Virus record (IMG/VR): IMGVR_UViG_3300026116_000536
Span: 1-37,989 of that record
Origin: a virus
Length of the DNA stretch: 37,989 nucleotides
Reading direction: 5' to 3' (one strand)
Shown here: positions 19,919 to 28,963 of the stretch, one piece after another
Position numbering within the stretch: the stretch's first letter is position 1
How the letters are laid out: each line of letters starts with the position of its first letter
Program-made: the position numbers and the translations under genes
The notes under the pieces: generated by a model
What the model saw: the letters and a program-made list of their open reading frames with translations, nothing else
Told to the model about the DNA's origin: nothing
Databases searched by the model: none

Positions 19919-22468
19919 CTACAGCGCGGCGTACGCGGGGTCCCAGGCGTCGACCGGGCTCCCCGCGTCGTGTGATCGTACGACGCCGTTCACCGCTCGG
20001 GCGGTGAACGTCAGCGTCTGGGGCGAGGCGGCTCCGGCGACCGCGGACAAGGTGATCCGCTCGCCATTGATCGCGATGTCCACCGGGTAGTCCGCGGCAT
20101 CCGTCGACCAGAGGTCGCCGCTCGTCGACAGCTGAGCGCTGAGGTCGTTCGCGTCGATGCCCGCGGTCAGCGCGGCGCCGTCGCTGGCCACCACCTGATC
20201 GCCGTCCGCTTCCGCCACAAACCACGGGGCGGCCGGTACGCAGTTGATCGTTACCGACCAGTCGCGCTCCGGGTGCGGTGTCTGGGTAGCGCCGAGCAAC
20301 ATCAGCAGTGCGGTGTCGCCGCCCGTCTCCGGCGGTAGCCCGCGGAGTTCGATCAGGTCGCCCCGCTTGCAGGCCAGCCATGGCGTGATGAGCTCGGGCG
20401 AGCCGGCGAGATTGATCTCGATGACCGGCCAGCTCATCGCCGCGACGGTCCCCTGCCGCACGAACCATTCGGCGTAGTCGGCGAGCCGCGAATCATCAGC
20501 CAGACGGAGCGTGACGGTCCCGGCGTCGTACGGCCCGGACCTCGCGATGGACTCCTCGTTCTCCGCGACAGCCGAGGAGCCGCCCTCGCGGTTCACCCGC
20601 GCCCGGTTGCGGAGCCGCTGGTCGTCGTCAACCGGTTGGGGGGACTCGCCGCGGAGGTGGTCCTGCTCGATGTCGAGGACGAGCGCCGCGCTTTGATTGA
20701 AGAGCAGCTGTCGCGGCGTGTACCGGAATCCGAAACGGTACTCCGCGAGAATCCCCTGCTCCGCGCGGACCGTCTCGGCGATCAGGTCCGCGGTCGTCGC
20801 GTCGGGCTGGCTGCCCATGACGGTCGGCTCGATCCACGTCAGGTCATCGATCCACGCGGCATCTTCGCCGGCCGCCGTGCCGGCGCTCTTCGTGTACCGG
20901 AAGGTGACCGTGCTCGCCTGGCTGACGTCCAGGCTGAACCGCGCCCAGCCAATCTCGCCGCTCTTCTCGACCGCGAGCACGCCGTCCACCAGGATCCGGA
21001 AGAAATCGGCGCCCTCCTCGCTCGACACCGAGTACCAGCCCGACAGGGTGACCGCCTCGGTGGGCACTGTGAGCACAGCGTCAGAGGTCGCACTGTTGCC
21101 GATCGCCGCGCTCCGGTACGCCCACTGACCGGAGCGGGTGGGCGAGGTGTTGTCCCGCGCCCAGGTCCCGGTAAAGGTCATCGACAGGTCGCTCGACTCG
21201 AAACCCTCGACGCCATCGACCGTGATCGGAATGCCGTTCTCTCCGCATATCCGGATCAGTCGATCATGCGCGAACTCGAATATCCATGCGCTGGTCTGGT
21301 GCGGCTCGCGCTCCCCGCTGAGCGGGCGGGTCGCGTCGCGCTCGATGAGATTCCAGATCTCAGGGTGACTCACGGTGAGTCCCGCGCCTGGCTCAAGCGA
21401 GGCGGGATTTCCGGTGAACCGGGACGGCCGGCCCAGGGTGCCGGCGACGCTCGCGCTGTCCTCGTACACCCGTCCCGGCTGACTTTTCAGCATGAGCACA
21501 AAGTCGATATTGCCGCCGTTCTGTCGAGCGTCGAGACGGTACTCGATAACCTCGATGAATTGAATTGTCGCAACCTCGACAAGTGTGGTCGGGCTGTATG
21601 CGGAGTTGTAGCCGATTATCGCGGTGTCGCCCGACGGTTGCTCGAGCACGAAATCGATCCGGATGTACGTCCCGCCGGCTATGTCGATGGACGCGAGGAT
21701 GCACGTCTCGTCGAATCCGAAGGTGTACAGGCCACCGAAGAAACGGACACTCCACTCGACCGGGCTGGACGTGCCGGCGCGTACCGCTCCGCCAATCTGA
21801 CCACCGTTACGTAGATCCGGAATGGCCTTCGTGCCGCGCCTCGAGGCGGCACCGGGAGACGTGGACGGGTCGAGTGCGGCGAAGTCGACATCGCCCGCGG
21901 GTAGCGCGGGCGGGCGCCCGGGTACCGCGCTGGCCACAGTCGTCGAGTCACCTTCGTCCTCGCACGGCCAGTAGTCGAGCAGGCCGTACCCGACCCGCCG
22001 GAGCGAGGTGACGTGCCGCCGGATCGGACTGTGGTCGGGGGGCGTGCCCTGCCGGAGCCGATCGAGTACGCCGCGGACCGCGATGGGGGAGTTGATATCC
22101 GCCATCGAGCGGTCCCAGCGCAGGGGCCACGTGCTGACGAAACCGGCGAAGAGCACGGCGGGGTCCGCGCCGCTGTCGGTCGGATCCTCGATCTCCATTA
22201 GAAACGGCGTGTTGGTTCCGATGAGTCCGAAGTACGGGCCCATCGGGTTACGCGGGATCAGCGCTCCGTCGCGGTTGTTGAGCGTCGGGGAGAGGTGTCC
22301 GGCGTCGAGCGTGTCGGTCTGGTCGGGCTGCCCGGTGGTGATCGGGGTATTCGAGCTGAGCCGCCAGCGACCGGTGATGTCCTCGTACAGGCCGGACCAG
22401 GTGTCAGGATCCGCAGTGATGTCCGCGCCGGGGGCGACCTTCATCGTGATCACAAACCGCCGGCTCAC
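19919..22468 (-). CDS. Large minor tail protein with sugar-binding-like domains
   Basis: An 849-residue protein. The first 150 residues look like a tail-hub/distal-tail start. Residues about 165-350 form a concanavalin/LamG-like insert (GLLDYWPCEDEGD...VEWSVRFFGGLYTFG). Residues about 440-560 form a second beta-sandwich insert resembling carbohydrate-binding modules. The C-terminal third resembles tail-hub sequence again. It probably forms the tail tip and contacts the cell surface. GTG start overlaps the tape-measure stop (GTGA). No separate distal-tail gene is visible, so this may combine both roles. Confidence 0.75.
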   Translation of the reverse strand: MSRRFVITMKVAPGADITADPDTWSGLYEDITGRWRLSSNTPITTGQPDQTDTLDAGHLSPTLNNRDGALIPRNPMGPYFGLIGTNTPFLMEIEDPTDSGADPAVLFAGFVSTWPLRWDRSMADINSPIAVRGVLDRLRQGTPPDHSPIRRHVTSLRRVGYGLLDYWPCEDEGDSTTVASAVPGRPPALPAGDVDFAALDPSTSPGAASRRGTKAIPDLRNGGQIGGAVRAGTSSPVEWSVRFFGGLYTFGFDETCILASIDIAGGTYIRIDFVLEQPSGDTAIIGYNSAYSPTTLVEVATIQFIEVIEYRLDARQNGGNIDFVLMLKSQPGRVYEDSASVAGTLGRPSRFTGNPASLEPGAGLTVSHPEIWNLIERDATRPLSGEREPHQTSAWIFEFAHDRLIRICGENGIPITVDGVEGFESSDLSMTFTGTWARDNTSPTRSGQWAYRSAAIGNSATSDAVLTVPTEAVTLSGWYSVSSEEGADFFRILVDGVLAVEKSGEIGWARFSLDVSQASTVTFRYTKSAGTAAGEDAAWIDDLTWIEPTVMGSQPDATTADLIAETVRAEQGILAEYRFGFRYTPRQLLFNQSAALVLDIEQDHLRGESPQPVDDDQRLRNRARVNREGGSSAVAENEESIARSGPYDAGTVTLRLADDSRLADYAEWFVRQGTVAAMSWPVIEINLAGSPELITPWLACKRGDLIELRGLPPETGGDTALLMLLGATQTPHPERDWSVTINCVPAAPWFVAEADGDQVVASDGAALTAGIDANDLSAQLSTSGDLWSTDAADYPVDIAINGERITLSAVAGAASPQTLTFTARAVNGVVRSHDAGSPVDAWDPAYAAL

Positions 22469-24429
22469 GACGTCCTCACCACCAGGTCGGGATTGTGCCG
22501 CAAGAGGTCACGGAAGAACCGCTTGAAAGCCTCGTCCGCGCCCGTGAGGTCGATGACGAGCGGGTCGCGCTCGTCGCCGCGGGCGGAGTCGAGCGGCGTG
22601 ACGCGGGCGCCCTTGGGTAGGTCGATGACCTCGCCGCCGCGGTTGTTGCGGTCAGCGACGATCGCCGCACCGCCGGCCCTGATCCGGCCGCCGTGCTGCA
22701 GCTGAGGCAGCTGAGGCATGCTGAAGCCCTTGCCGCCCAGCCCCGGTACCCAGCTGGGCACGGAGAAGCTGAGCTTTCCGACGGTTCGGTTCCAGAACCC
22801 CGTGATCGCATTGAAGCCGGCGCGGAACGGCGCGGAGATCACGGTGGCCACGTTCGCCAGCGCGGCCTTCGCGCGCCCGGGTACCGCGGCGATGGCGTCG
22901 CCCAGCGCGGTCAGCTTGCCGTCGACCCAGCGCCAGGCCGCGGTCGCTCCGTCCTTGACCATTTTCCACATGCCAGTCCAGTATCCGACAACCGCCTTCA
23001 GTCCCGCGGCGAGGTTGTCGAATACGAACTTGTAGTACCCCATGAACCAGTCCCAGACGGCTTTAGCGACCGCCTTGATGAATCCCCAGCTGGCGCCCCA
23101 CACGGTCTGGAAGAATTTGGTCTTTGTCGCGATCAGCACTATTGCCGCGATGAGCAAAAGGATTCCGGCGACAATCCACGTAATCGGCGAGGTCCAGAGT
23201 GCGAGATTCATCACAATCTGAATTGCCGCCCAGATCTTCATCGCAGTCGTGATCGCGTAGATAGCCGTCGCGAATGCGGCGAGGCCGGTCACGATCGGGA
23301 CTACCCAGCTGCTATTCCTCTGCAACCATCCGAACGTCTTCTCCATATACGGGACCGCGGCGGCCAGCTTCTCGATGAGCGCCTGCTGAACACTGCGCTT
23401 GAAACTCTCAAGGGTTGTCTTCGCATTCTTGTTCAGCGTGTCCGACATGCGATCGGTCGCGCCCTTGACGTCCTTCAGCGCGTTCTCTCCCGCGTCCAGC
23501 CCCGCGAGGAACTTCGGGATCTCCGATACCGAGAGATCCTCGAGCGGCGTGCCGAAGAGCGCGAGTGCCGCCTGGCTCTGGGCAACCGGGTCTTTAATCT
23601 TGAGGAGACCCGCAATGATCATGTCGAATGCTTCGGCGCCGGCCTCGCCACCCTTGAGGAGCTCCGCGGCCATCTTCTGCTGGCTCATGCCGAGGATGTC
23701 GAATCCGACCTTGCTCGCGGTCGACATGTCGGTTGCGCGGATCGTGAATTCCTTCAGCGCGTCACCGGTCTTGTCGATTCCGTACATACCCTTTTCGGCG
23801 CCCTTGACCAGGAGCGAGAAAGCACGATTGCCCTGTACGCCTATCTTGGACAGGAATGGGCCGTACTCGTCGAGCGCGTCGAGCAGGTCGTCCCGCACCG
23901 CCGCGGGGACCTTGCCCAGCGCGACCGTGAGTAGATCCATGCCGTACTGAACGTCCTTCACCAGCCCCGACTTGACGAGCTGGCCAACGATTTGCGCGGC
24001 ACGCGGCACGTCGATGCCGAACGCGGTAGCAAGATCCATGACGTCGGTCGTCATCGCCTTGATGTCGTCCGACCCCTTGGCCCGGAGACCGTCGATCGAC
24101 GTGAGCACAGCGCCAACCGCTTCAGTGACCGACTCCATCGAGTCGCCCCACGCCCCGGCGTACACGTCGCCGGCAATCTTGCCGAGCTTGGCGGCTTCGT
24201 CGGGCGCCGCGCCGAGCGAGGCGGACAGCTTGTCCGTGACCGCCTCTTGATCCATGCCGCCCAACACGCCCGCCGTGAGGGCCACAGCGACCGCGGCGCC
24301 GGCGACCGCGGCCGTCTTCTGCATGGCGCCCCAGGTCTTCTCCAGCTTCTTCTCAACCTGCTTCGCGCCCTTGTCCGCGCCGGACGGGTCGATGCCGAGC
24401 TTGATGATCAGATCATCGAGAACCGACAT
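22465..24429 (-). CDS. Tape measure protein
   Basis: A 654-residue protein. It starts MSVLDDLIIKLGIDPSGADKG and is mostly helical, with hydrophobic stretches around VVPIVTGLAAFATAIYAITT and TWIVAGILLLIAAIVLIATK and a Trp-rich region (AVWDWFMGYYKFVFDN). GGAGGGGGAGGG precedes the ATG at 24429, which decides the start over an upstream in-frame codon. At about 0.15 nm per residue it would set a tail near 100 nm, a rough estimate from general knowledge. Lies directly after the tail chaperone frameshift genes. Confidence 0.9.
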   Translation of the reverse strand: MSVLDDLIIKLGIDPSGADKGAKQVEKKLEKTWGAMQKTAAVAGAAVAVALTAGVLGGMDQEAVTDKLSASLGAAPDEAAKLGKIAGDVYAGAWGDSMESVTEAVGAVLTSIDGLRAKGSDDIKAMTTDVMDLATAFGIDVPRAAQIVGQLVKSGLVKDVQYGMDLLTVALGKVPAAVRDDLLDALDEYGPFLSKIGVQGNRAFSLLVKGAEKGMYGIDKTGDALKEFTIRATDMSTASKVGFDILGMSQQKMAAELLKGGEAGAEAFDMIIAGLLKIKDPVAQSQAALALFGTPLEDLSVSEIPKFLAGLDAGENALKDVKGATDRMSDTLNKNAKTTLESFKRSVQQALIEKLAAAVPYMEKTFGWLQRNSSWVVPIVTGLAAFATAIYAITTAMKIWAAIQIVMNLALWTSPITWIVAGILLLIAAIVLIATKTKFFQTVWGASWGFIKAVAKAVWDWFMGYYKFVFDNLAAGLKAVVGYWTGMWKMVKDGATAAWRWVDGKLTALGDAIAAVPGRAKAALANVATVISAPFRAGFNAITGFWNRTVGKLSFSVPSWVPGLGGKGFSMPQLPQLQHGGRIRAGGAAIVADRNNRGGEVIDLPKGARVTPLDSARGDERDPLVIDLTGADEAFKRFFRDLLRHNPDLVVRTS

Positions 24430-24852
24430 GACCCTCCCCCTCCGCGCTCGTCCCCGTGCTCGGTGCCCGGCGCTGGCCGCGGCGCGTCTGACGCTCGGCG
24501 GCTGCCTGGAATCCACGGAGCATCCGGAGCTGCTCCTCGGGAGTCTGCTCGCGGCGAGCCTTCGCCAGGCGGCTTCCCTCCGGATCCCAGTCATACATGA
24601 AATCTTCGGGTTTGAGCGGTCTGCCCTTTCTGCCTCGCAGTGCGCTAACGATGCTGGCCGTCATCCGCCCGAAGAGCAGATCATCGCGTTCCGGTCCGAC
24701 CGGGCCGGCGACCCGCTCGTATGCCACCCATTCGGTCAGCTCCCGCGAATCGATCCGGGCGAGCAGCTCGCCGACCGTGCAACCCAGGGCTAGGGCAAGT
24801 CGGAAGTAGATTCGTCGCCCTGGGTCTCGCCGAAATCCTCGGTGATCTTTTT
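24413..24852 (-). CDS. Tail assembly chaperone, frameshift extension (T-like)
   Basis: The -1 frame relative to the upstream chaperone carries YFRLALALGCTVGELLARID, then RELTEWVAYERV, a pattern typical of the T part of G-T tail chaperones in actinophages. No plausible start codon lies near its beginning, so it is most likely reached by a -1 shift from the gene at 24790. Candidate slip points are AAA-AAG at 24847-24852 and CAG-GGC close to 24813-24818. The left end of this entry at the shift site is approximate. Confidence 0.7.
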
Positions 24853-25191
24853 CACATCGTCGTCCGTGAGGCCGGCAATGTCGCGGCAGGCGTCGAACAG
24901 ACGATCGAGCGGTTTGGCATTCTTCGCGCTCAGCGCACGGAGATCCTCCGCGGTGAACAACGGCCGGCCGTCGTCGCCCACGGCGCACATGACGATCAGC
25001 TTCGCCCGCGCGTGGCGCAGGTTCATCTGACGATCGTTGCCCCGTTGCTCGATGAGCGACTGCTCGTAGGCGTCGCGCTGCAGTCCGGTGATTGACCGGA
25101 TCTTGACAGTGCCGCCCCACTCAGGGCAGTCGACCTCGCCGAATGTCCGGTCTTCCGCGGCGAGGATCGCCTCGCGGGTCAGGTTGGCCAT
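24790..25191 (-). CDS. Tail assembly chaperone (G-like)
   Basis: A 133-residue protein starting MANLTREAILAAEDRTFGEV, with helical middle (ARAKLIVMCAVGDDGRPLFT) and an acidic end. Size, position between tail tube and tape measure, and an overlapping -1 frame that continues the fold identify it as the G protein of the G/G-T pair. These chaperones coat the tape measure before tail assembly and are absent from the virion. Confidence 0.8.
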   Translation of the reverse strand: MANLTREAILAAEDRTFGEVDCPEWGGTVKIRSITGLQRDAYEQSLIEQRGNDRQMNLRHARAKLIVMCAVGDDGRPLFTAEDLRALSAKNAKPLDRLFDACRDIAGLTDDDVKKITEDFGETQGDESTSDLP

Positions 25192-25194
25192 GGG

Positions 25195-25638
25195 TTAGCT
25201 GCTACCTCCGGTCGCGGTGAGCACTGGCTTGCCGGTCACCTTGACCGTGAGCGAGCGGCTCATCTTGTCGTCGTACGGGAACTCGTCACCGAGCTCGGTC
25301 AGGACGCCGGCGAAGTCCCAGGTGTACTCGTCGATCGTGTCCGGCAGGATCACGACCTGGTAGTTCCGGGGATCGACGTCCATGAAATCCCCATCGAGAT
25401 CATGAGTAGTCTCGGTGGGGTCGTAGTTGATCTCTAGTGTGACCTCGCCGCCGTTCTTCAGCCCGCCCAGGAATTCCATGTAGGCGTCCGCGCTGTCGTG
25501 CGCGGTGACGTCGATCGTCTCGCGGGTGCGGTTCGGCCCGGAGATCGTCTGAACGTTGGCAATCGTGGTGAAGAGCTCGGTCGGCGTGGCACCGTTGCCG
25601 CGCCGGAACTGGGTTCCAAAGGCGTCGCGTCCGGACAT
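25195..25638 (-). CDS. Major tail (tube) protein
   Basis: A 147-residue, mainly beta protein: TIANVQTISGPNRTRETIDVTAHDS...AYMEFLGGLKNGGEVTLEINYDP is the characteristic pattern of gpV-like tail tube subunits, ending LTVKVTGKPVLT. It polymerises into the tail tube. Position directly after the tail terminator supports this. Confidence 0.85.
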   Translation of the reverse strand: MSGRDAFGTQFRRGNGATPTELFTTIANVQTISGPNRTRETIDVTAHDSADAYMEFLGGLKNGGEVTLEINYDPTETTHDLDGDFMDVDPRNYQVVILPDTIDEYTWDFAGVLTELGDEFPYDDKMSRSLTVKVTGKPVLTATGGSS

Positions 25639-25643
25639 GTGTC

Positions 25644-26105
25644 CTACCCCTCAATCTGCGCGGTCACGATGCGGTACCGCTGTACATGATGCCGTATATC
25701 CGGATCAGGATCGCCCATCGACTGGTCAAACTCCTGCCGCGAGCTGACACACCGGTGCCCGGAGCCGGCCATCAGCGCGGTCAGCGCGTCGGGCTGATGG
25801 TCGAGCAGCTCGCCCGCCCGCTCGGCGATGCGCTGGCCCTGCTGGTTACCGCGCGTCTTTGACCAGACGTGCAGAGTGAGGGTGATCGTCCGGCCGAAAC
25901 TACCGTGATCATTGTCCTCGGTGGACAGCATGTCGCCCAGCGTCCCGTATGGGTGGGTCTGGCCCTCCGGTACTTCGTCGAACCACGCCGCGGAGCCGCC
26001 CAGCCCACCGGGCGCCAGCTCGATCATTTCGGCGTCGCCGGAGAGCAACTGGTACACCACCCGCTGGACGACCTCGAGCGGCGACCGGGAGAGGGGCTGG
26101 GTCAC
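25644..26105 (-). CDS. Tail terminator protein
   Basis: A 153-residue protein starting at a GTG that overlaps the upstream stop. LEVVQRVVYQLLSGDAEMIEL, then ITLTLHVWSKTRGNQQGQRIAERAGELLD is the pattern of small tail completion/terminator proteins (gp17/DUF3168-like). It caps the tail tube and joins it to the head. Confidence 0.75.
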   Translation of the reverse strand: MTQPLSRSPLEVVQRVVYQLLSGDAEMIELAPGGLGGSAAWFDEVPEGQTHPYGTLGDMLSTEDNDHGSFGRTITLTLHVWSKTRGNQQGQRIAERAGELLDHQPDALTALMAGSGHRCVSSRQEFDQSMGDPDPDIRHHVQRYRIVTAQIEG

Positions 26106-26479
26106 TTCGTCACCTTCGCGAGCTGCTCGTTCACGTGCCGGACCACGGTGTTCGGGAACCGCTTACGCGCGCGCTCCGCGGCCGGCTGGGCGAAGGGCTG
26201 GGCGGGCGTGTCCTCGGTGCCATGCTCGACGGCCGCGGAGTAACGCACGGTGGACACGGCGCGGCCCTCGAGACCCTTGCGCTTGTACTCCTCCTGGATG
26301 CCCTCGACGAGCGCGCCAGTATCCTTCGGCGCGTTGCGGCGCTCGTCCTGCGCGGTCTCGTGGGTCTCTTCCTTCACCGCGGCCACGCCCGCCGCGCGCG
26401 CCAGTTCCGGCAGCTTGCGCAACTTACGCAGGAGTCGGTCCTGCCCCACGATCTCGAGCGTCTTGACGCGGCGCGGCAC
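26102..26479 (-). CDS. HK97 gp10-like tail/head-tail protein
   Basis: A 125-residue protein. The GTG at 26479 follows the upstream stop with one base between. LLRKLRKLPELARAAGVAAV, NAPKDTGALVEG and YSAAVEHGTEDTPAQPF are the typical blocks of the HK97-gp10-like family, which act at the head-tail joint or tail completion. Confidence 0.8.
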   Translation of the reverse strand: MPRRVKTLEIVGQDRLLRKLRKLPELARAAGVAAVKEETHETAQDERRNAPKDTGALVEGIQEEYKRKGLEGRAVSTVRYSAAVEHGTEDTPAQPFAQPAAERARKRFPNTVVRHVNEQLAKVTK

Positions 26480-26480
26480 G

Positions 26481-26711
26481 TCACTTGCTCCGGCGTCGAT
26501 GGGCCATTTCGCGACGGATACCGGACAGCTCGCCGGCGATGGCGAGCAGGGCCAGCCCAATGGCCTGCCCCAGGCCGGTGTCGCTTTCCGGATCGCCCTC
26601 ATTCGAACTGGCCCAGGTGCTGAGCAATCCGTGTGCCTGGCGGGCCAGGTCTTCCGGATCGAGCCGCTCGGTCGCCGCGAACGGCCGCCCGTCGTCAGGA
26701 CTCGTCGGCAC
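26481..26711 (-). CDS. Small hypothetical protein
   Basis: A 76-residue protein from a GTG that lies 17 bases inside the end of the glycosyltransferase gene. Helical (PEDLARQAHGLLSTWAS; GQAIGLALLAIAGELSGIRREMAHRRR). It sits between the fusion glycosyltransferase and the gp10-like gene and may be a small head-tail factor. No family recognised. Confidence 0.6.
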   Translation of the reverse strand: MPTSPDDGRPFAATERLDPEDLARQAHGLLSTWASSNEGDPESDTGLGQAIGLALLAIAGELSGIRREMAHRRRSK

Positions 26712-27873
26712 GATGCGCCGCCATGTACTGATCGACGAGCGCCTGCGGGAGCCGGCCGCGGGCGCTGTGCTCGATGCCCTGACCGTCGAGCCAAGCGCGG
26801 ATGATCGCCGCTTCCGGCTGCTCCGCGATCTCGACGCTCGGCGCGGCCGCCGGCGTATCGCCCGCGCCACTGTCCAGCTCGACGACCGGCGAGCTGACCG
26901 GAGCCGCCTGCTCGGCGGCCGGCACTCCGGGGAAGTTCAGCACCAGCGGAGTCCAGAGCCGCGGGTAGTCGGTCACCACCGAGCTCGTCTTGTGGGCGGT
27001 CGTCTGCCCGCGGCGCACCGTGTACCGGCGCCGGCCCACGTAGACGATGGCGTTCTTTGCGGCCATCATGATGTCCGTTTCGACCATGCCCAGACTCCCG
27101 TCGTCACCCGCGCGGCGAGCCGCGGCGAGCGGGTTGTACCGCGGCGCCGGCGCGCGGCGATTCTCGTACCGCGATGGTACGGGAAACCGGTCCCGGATAT
27201 CGCGTCCCACCTGACCGCGCTCGAAAGCGCGCTGACTGGTCGACAGGTACGGCCACTCCGCGCGCCATTCGGTGGGATCCCCGTGGTGGACCTTGACGTC
27301 ACAGTGCCGAGCTCCGCCCAGGCGCGCGAGGTTGCCGTACACGGTGCGGATGTAGAACGGGTCTACCCCCTCGTACATCTGCAGCGCCGCGGCCGCCCGC
27401 GCCCGGTCCATCATCATCGGGACGTGCAGCTCGTAGCTGTACAGGCGACCGCCCAGCCTATGCGCGCGCATCACCTGGGCGGTCGCGCGCATGCCCGCGC
27501 GGCAGACACCGGAGCCGTACCGCTTGATCTGCTCGTCCGTGGTGCCGGCGTGCCAGACAGGGAAGCCGTCGGGGCCCACCGGCCGCATGAGGTAGAAATC
27601 GTCATTCATCAGTAGGAATTGCTCGGGCGGGCCAGCCGGGCCGTAGCCCCGCGGCTCGAGCGCAGCCCGGAAGTTGTCGAGCGCGCGGCGCCACTTGCTC
27701 TGTCCGATCGCCTTGACTGGAACGTGCTCGACTCCCGTCAGCCATTCCGGACAGTAGCCGGCGACGATCACCCGGCCATGATCCGGGAGGTTCGTCTCGA
27801 GCGAGCGGAGCGAGTACCGGAGCTCTTCGTTGCGCGGCTCCGCGGCGACGTAATAGACGACGTCCACGCTCAC
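26695..27873 (-). CDS. Stealth-type glycosyltransferase fused to Lsr2-like domain
   Basis: A 392-residue protein. Residues 1 to about 225 resemble Stealth-family sugar-phosphate transferases: VDVVYYVAAEPRNEELRYSL at the start, FLLMNDDFYLMRPV with NDD at 90-92, and the later VHHGDPTEWR. Residues about 271-315 (VYVGRRRYTVRRGQTTAH...YPRLWTPL) resemble a short module of actinophage head proteins. Residues about 357-387 (IIRAWLDGQGIEHSARGRLP) match the Lsr2 C-terminal DNA-binding pattern. It may glycosylate virion proteins or the cell surface. GTGA-coupled to the head-tail joining gene. Confidence 0.7.
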   Translation of the reverse strand: MSVDVVYYVAAEPRNEELRYSLRSLETNLPDHGRVIVAGYCPEWLTGVEHVPVKAIGQSKWRRALDNFRAALEPRGYGPAGPPEQFLLMNDDFYLMRPVGPDGFPVWHAGTTDEQIKRYGSGVCRAGMRATAQVMRAHRLGGRLYSYELHVPMMMDRARAAAALQMYEGVDPFYIRTVYGNLARLGGARHCDVKVHHGDPTEWRAEWPYLSTSQRAFERGQVGRDIRDRFPVPSRYENRRAPAPRYNPLAAARRAGDDGSLGMVETDIMMAAKNAIVYVGRRRYTVRRGQTTAHKTSSVVTDYPRLWTPLVLNFPGVPAAEQAAPVSSPVVELDSGAGDTPAAAPSVEIAEQPEAAIIRAWLDGQGIEHSARGRLPQALVDQYMAAHRADES

Positions 27874-28229
27874 GACGACTCGAGCACCAGCCCGTCGCGC
27901 TCCGGCTGGATGCGCTCGACGTCGGCCCGCAGGTAGACCGGCGTACTCGGCTGGATGACGCTGTGCACTTCGAAGGTGTCGCCCTGCCCGCGGAGCTGAT
28001 CTCCGCGACGGACGTCCGCGTTCGGGAGCAGGTGCACGACGTGGGTCAGCGTGGCGCCGGCCTGCGCCGCGACGAGTCGCTCCTGTGCGCTGGGCTGGGA
28101 GACCTTCGCCCAGACCATCCCGTTCCGCACGTAAGTCAACGTGCTGCCGCCCTGGCCGTCCGGGACGCGCTCGTTTACCCAGACCTCGAGCCGGCGATTG
28201 AGCTCGTGCGCTCCGATGCGTTCGGTCAT
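27870..28229 (-). CDS. Head-tail joining (head closure) protein
   Basis: A 119-residue protein; the ATG at 28229 overlaps the upstream stop as ATGA, which decides it over a longer frame. ELNRRLEVWVNERVPDGQGG, VWAKVSQPSAQERLVA and a beta-barrel end match the SPP1 gp16/head-tail joining family. It seals the portal and docks the tail. Confidence 0.8.
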   Translation of the reverse strand: MTERIGAHELNRRLEVWVNERVPDGQGGSTLTYVRNGMVWAKVSQPSAQERLVAAQAGATLTHVVHLLPNADVRRGDQLRGQGDTFEVHSVIQPSTPVYLRADVERIQPERDGLVLESS

Positions 28230-28948
28230 GAGCCGAGCAGATCTACCGCGTCCGTACCGGAGTACGGAGAGACCAGCGTCATCGACGTGAATGAGCTGTG
28301 TCCGCCCAGCTTCTGCACGGTGCGGAGCTCGTTCTCCGTGAGGTAGACCGCCTCGCCACCCTCGCGCTTGCTCGCGGTGTACATCTTGGCGGAGTCCCCG
28401 ATCGATCGCTGCAGGAGACCCTCGGGGTTGAGGAATGCCCGCGCGGTCACCCACGCGCAGATCGACTGGATACGGAACGGGACCGCCTCGAGGTCGCCGT
28501 CTTCGTCGAGCCATGTCCGGCCGGCCTCATCACGGATCAGCGCTGAGGCGTCGCTGAGGTAGCCCTGCAGCCGCTCGAGCTCGTCCTCCGGGAGGTCGTC
28601 GAGTACCCGGCCGGCGCGCTTGGCCGCCTGCAACATCGAACACAGCGGCGTAACGTCGCCCGCCCGGGTGACGGCCGCGGGGAGCACCTCGAAAACGAGC
28701 TCGCGGATACCGGCGCCTGGTCCGGGCCCGACCACCCAACGCTCCACCCACTCACCGGTGGCGTCGATCTGGTACGGCGTACCGGTCCACGTCTGCGAGC
28801 CAACCTCTGGCGTGTCGTCCTCGGACGTCACGACGTTAGGATCAGTGCCCTCCGGGCTGACGATTTCGAGGGTGGCCTCTGTGCTCTCGTCGAACGGTGT
28901 AACGACGAGCGTCGGCGTGCGCCAGCTGCCCACTTGGTACTGCGCCAT
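28226..28948 (-). CDS. Head-tail adaptor with N-terminal Ig-like domain
   Basis: A 240-residue protein. Residues 1 to about 90 are beta-rich (ATLEIVSPEGTDP...TPYQIDATGEWVERWVVG), probably an Ig-like domain. The rest has the helical pattern of HK97 gp6-like connectors (ELERLQGYLSDASALIRDEAGRTW; SICAWVTARAFLNPEGLLQ). It binds the portal ring and leads to the head-closure protein. Ig-like extensions on head and tail proteins are known to aid surface attachment. Confidence 0.75.
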   Translation of the reverse strand: MAQYQVGSWRTPTLVVTPFDESTEATLEIVSPEGTDPNVVTSEDDTPEVGSQTWTGTPYQIDATGEWVERWVVGPGPGAGIRELVFEVLPAAVTRAGDVTPLCSMLQAAKRAGRVLDDLPEDELERLQGYLSDASALIRDEAGRTWLDEDGDLEAVPFRIQSICAWVTARAFLNPEGLLQRSIGDSAKMYTASKREGGEAVYLTENELRTVQKLGGHSSFTSMTLVSPYSGTDAVDLLGS

Positions 28949-28963
28949 GGCGCACCCCCTGCC

